This document shows, piece after piece, positions 63,487-64,000 of a stretch of 64,000 bases of DNA. Numbering within the stretch: the stretch's first letter is position 1; each line of letters begins with the position of its first letter. The DNA is from Citreicoccus inhibens (lineage in GTDB: Bacteria; Myxococcota; Myxococcia; Myxococcales; Myxococcaceae). The notes under the pieces were generated by a model. That model worked only from the letters and a program-made list of their open reading frames with translations, was not told the DNA's origin and made no database searches. The position numbers and the translations under genes were made by a program. The DNA lies in the NCBI RefSeq assembly GCF_019039035.1, contig NZ_JAHNZT010000015.1, positions 107,233 through 171,232 of the forward strand, in the 5' to 3' direction.

Positions 63487-64000
63487 TCAGAGCGCGCGCC
63501 TTGGCGCCCAGCTCACGCTCGGCCTGCTCCACTTGCGAGAGCGAGGCATCATCCCGCGGTCCGCGACCAGCGCCCGAGCGCGGTGAAGCGGTGCCTCGGC
63601 GCGCGCCGGCTCACCTCGCAAGGCATAGGCCCTCCCCAAGTCCAGGAGCACCTCCACGACGGTGAGCCAGTCCTCGTGCGCTCCCGCATTGGCCAGGGCC
63701 TGCTCCAGGAACGGGAGGGCCGCCGCCGAGTCCTCGCATCGCACATGGAGCCGGCCCAGGTTGGCGCGTGCCTCCCGTTCGCCGGTCGGATCCTTCAAGG
63801 TCAAGGCCAGCGCCAGTGGCGACTCCTCGAATCCAACCAGCACCCCTTTCAAGTCGCCCCGGTCCTCGGCAAGGGTCGTGTCCCTATAAGTGTGTAGTCG
63901 GCGAACAGAGGTGAGCGGGAAAGAGGGAAGCTCCTCGGAGAAACCAACCGAGACGGTCTCCCCCTGGCAGGGGAGCCGAGGAGTTCCCGTCGTGGACGAT
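63487..64000 (-). CDS. TPR-containing protein, C-terminal part
   Basis: The frame stays open from the right window edge (first seen residues SSTTGTPRLPC) to the stop at 63487; no start lies inside, so the N-terminus is outside. ARANLGRLHVRCEDSAAALPFLEQALANAG and LTVVEVLLDLGRAYALRGEPARAEAPLHRARAL (in pieces) are two TPR units. The last 18 codons (PRSRKWSRPSVSW) look random, whereas the neighbouring frame reads SQVEQAERELGAKARAL; a one-base frameshift near 63555 is likely. TPR arrays of this kind are common at the ends of myxobacterial Ser/Thr kinases and AAA regulators, but the catalytic part cannot be seen here. Confidence 0.65.
   Translation of the reverse strand, partial: SSTTGTPRLPCQGETVSVGFSEELPSFPLTSVRRLHTYRDTTLAEDRGDLKGVLVGFEESPLALALTLKDPTGEREARANLGRLHVRCEDSAAALPFLEQALANAGAHEDWLTVVEVLLDLGRAYALRGEPARAEAPLHRARALVADRGMMPRSRKWSRPSVSWAPRRAL

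Noticed and set aside
1..64000. CRISPR array, rRNA operon, integrase or full prophage
   Set aside because: No regularly spaced direct repeats, no rRNA-like sequence and no integrase or phage structural gene were seen.

Overview
The window is high-GC DNA with strong G/C preference at third codon positions. It carries many lipoproteins and secreted Cys-rich (DUF4215-type) proteins, a spore-coat-U-type protein, and ftsQ-ftsA. This fits a myxobacterium (Myxococcota, Cystobacterineae); I cannot name the genus from sequence alone. Most of it is accessory chromosome rather than core operons.

Layout. 0-2.6 kb: 3' part of the division cluster (ftsQ-ftsA, minus strand), ending in a terminator and followed by the start of a secreted protein. 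3.3-10.2 kb: spore-coat-U-like protein; a divergent TetR / Tet(X)-like flavin monooxygenase pair with two perfect operators; an amidohydrolase; a phospholipase-C-type phosphoesterase. 10.5-18.3 kb: secreted and lipoprotein genes, including a large Cys-rich lipoprotein with a C-terminal GON domain, and a membrane-anchored HExxH peptidase whose 5' end looks frameshifted. 18.5-25 kb: a small acidic protein, a SAM methyltransferase, a Cfr-type radical SAM rRNA methylase, then a radical SAM/SPASM enzyme facing a CYGMP-type lipoprotein and a 52-residue Cys-containing peptide, followed by a terminator and a class II tRNA-like gene. 25.6-37 kb: DUF1254 protein, sialidase-like lipoprotein, GST, cold-shock protein, a TetR + FAD-monooxygenase operon, and a 1026-residue protein of unknown function. 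37-46.3 kb: a sugar O-acetyltransferase, a small monooxygenase, a LytS/LytTR two-component pair, then a complete RND efflux operon. 46.4-48.1 kb: an ECF41 sigma factor with its COE partner and a candidate autoregulatory promoter. 48.1-56.5 kb: a frameshifted lipoprotein, an atypical HEAT-like protein, a heme-motif lipoprotein, a decayed IS3 element and a divergent azoreductase/LysR pair. 56.8-64 kb: a periplasmic protein built from about seven ~85-residue helical repeats; a small RHH-VOC-methyltransferase operon with its own operator; AraC regulator, esterase, DUF1579-type lipoprotein and a partial TPR protein.

Theme. Several units look like self-contained chemical-defence modules with local regulators: Tet(X)-like + TetR, Cfr-like, FAD monooxygenase + TetR, RND pump + two-component system, ECF41-COE, azoreductase + LysR and GST. 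The best candidate for an undescribed system is 21.5-23.9 kb (SPASM enzyme, zinc-ribbon/CYGMP lipoprotein, short Cys peptide, tRNA-like RNA), next to the Cfr-like gene. The repeat protein at 56.8-59.2 kb is the most distinctive uncharacterised architecture.
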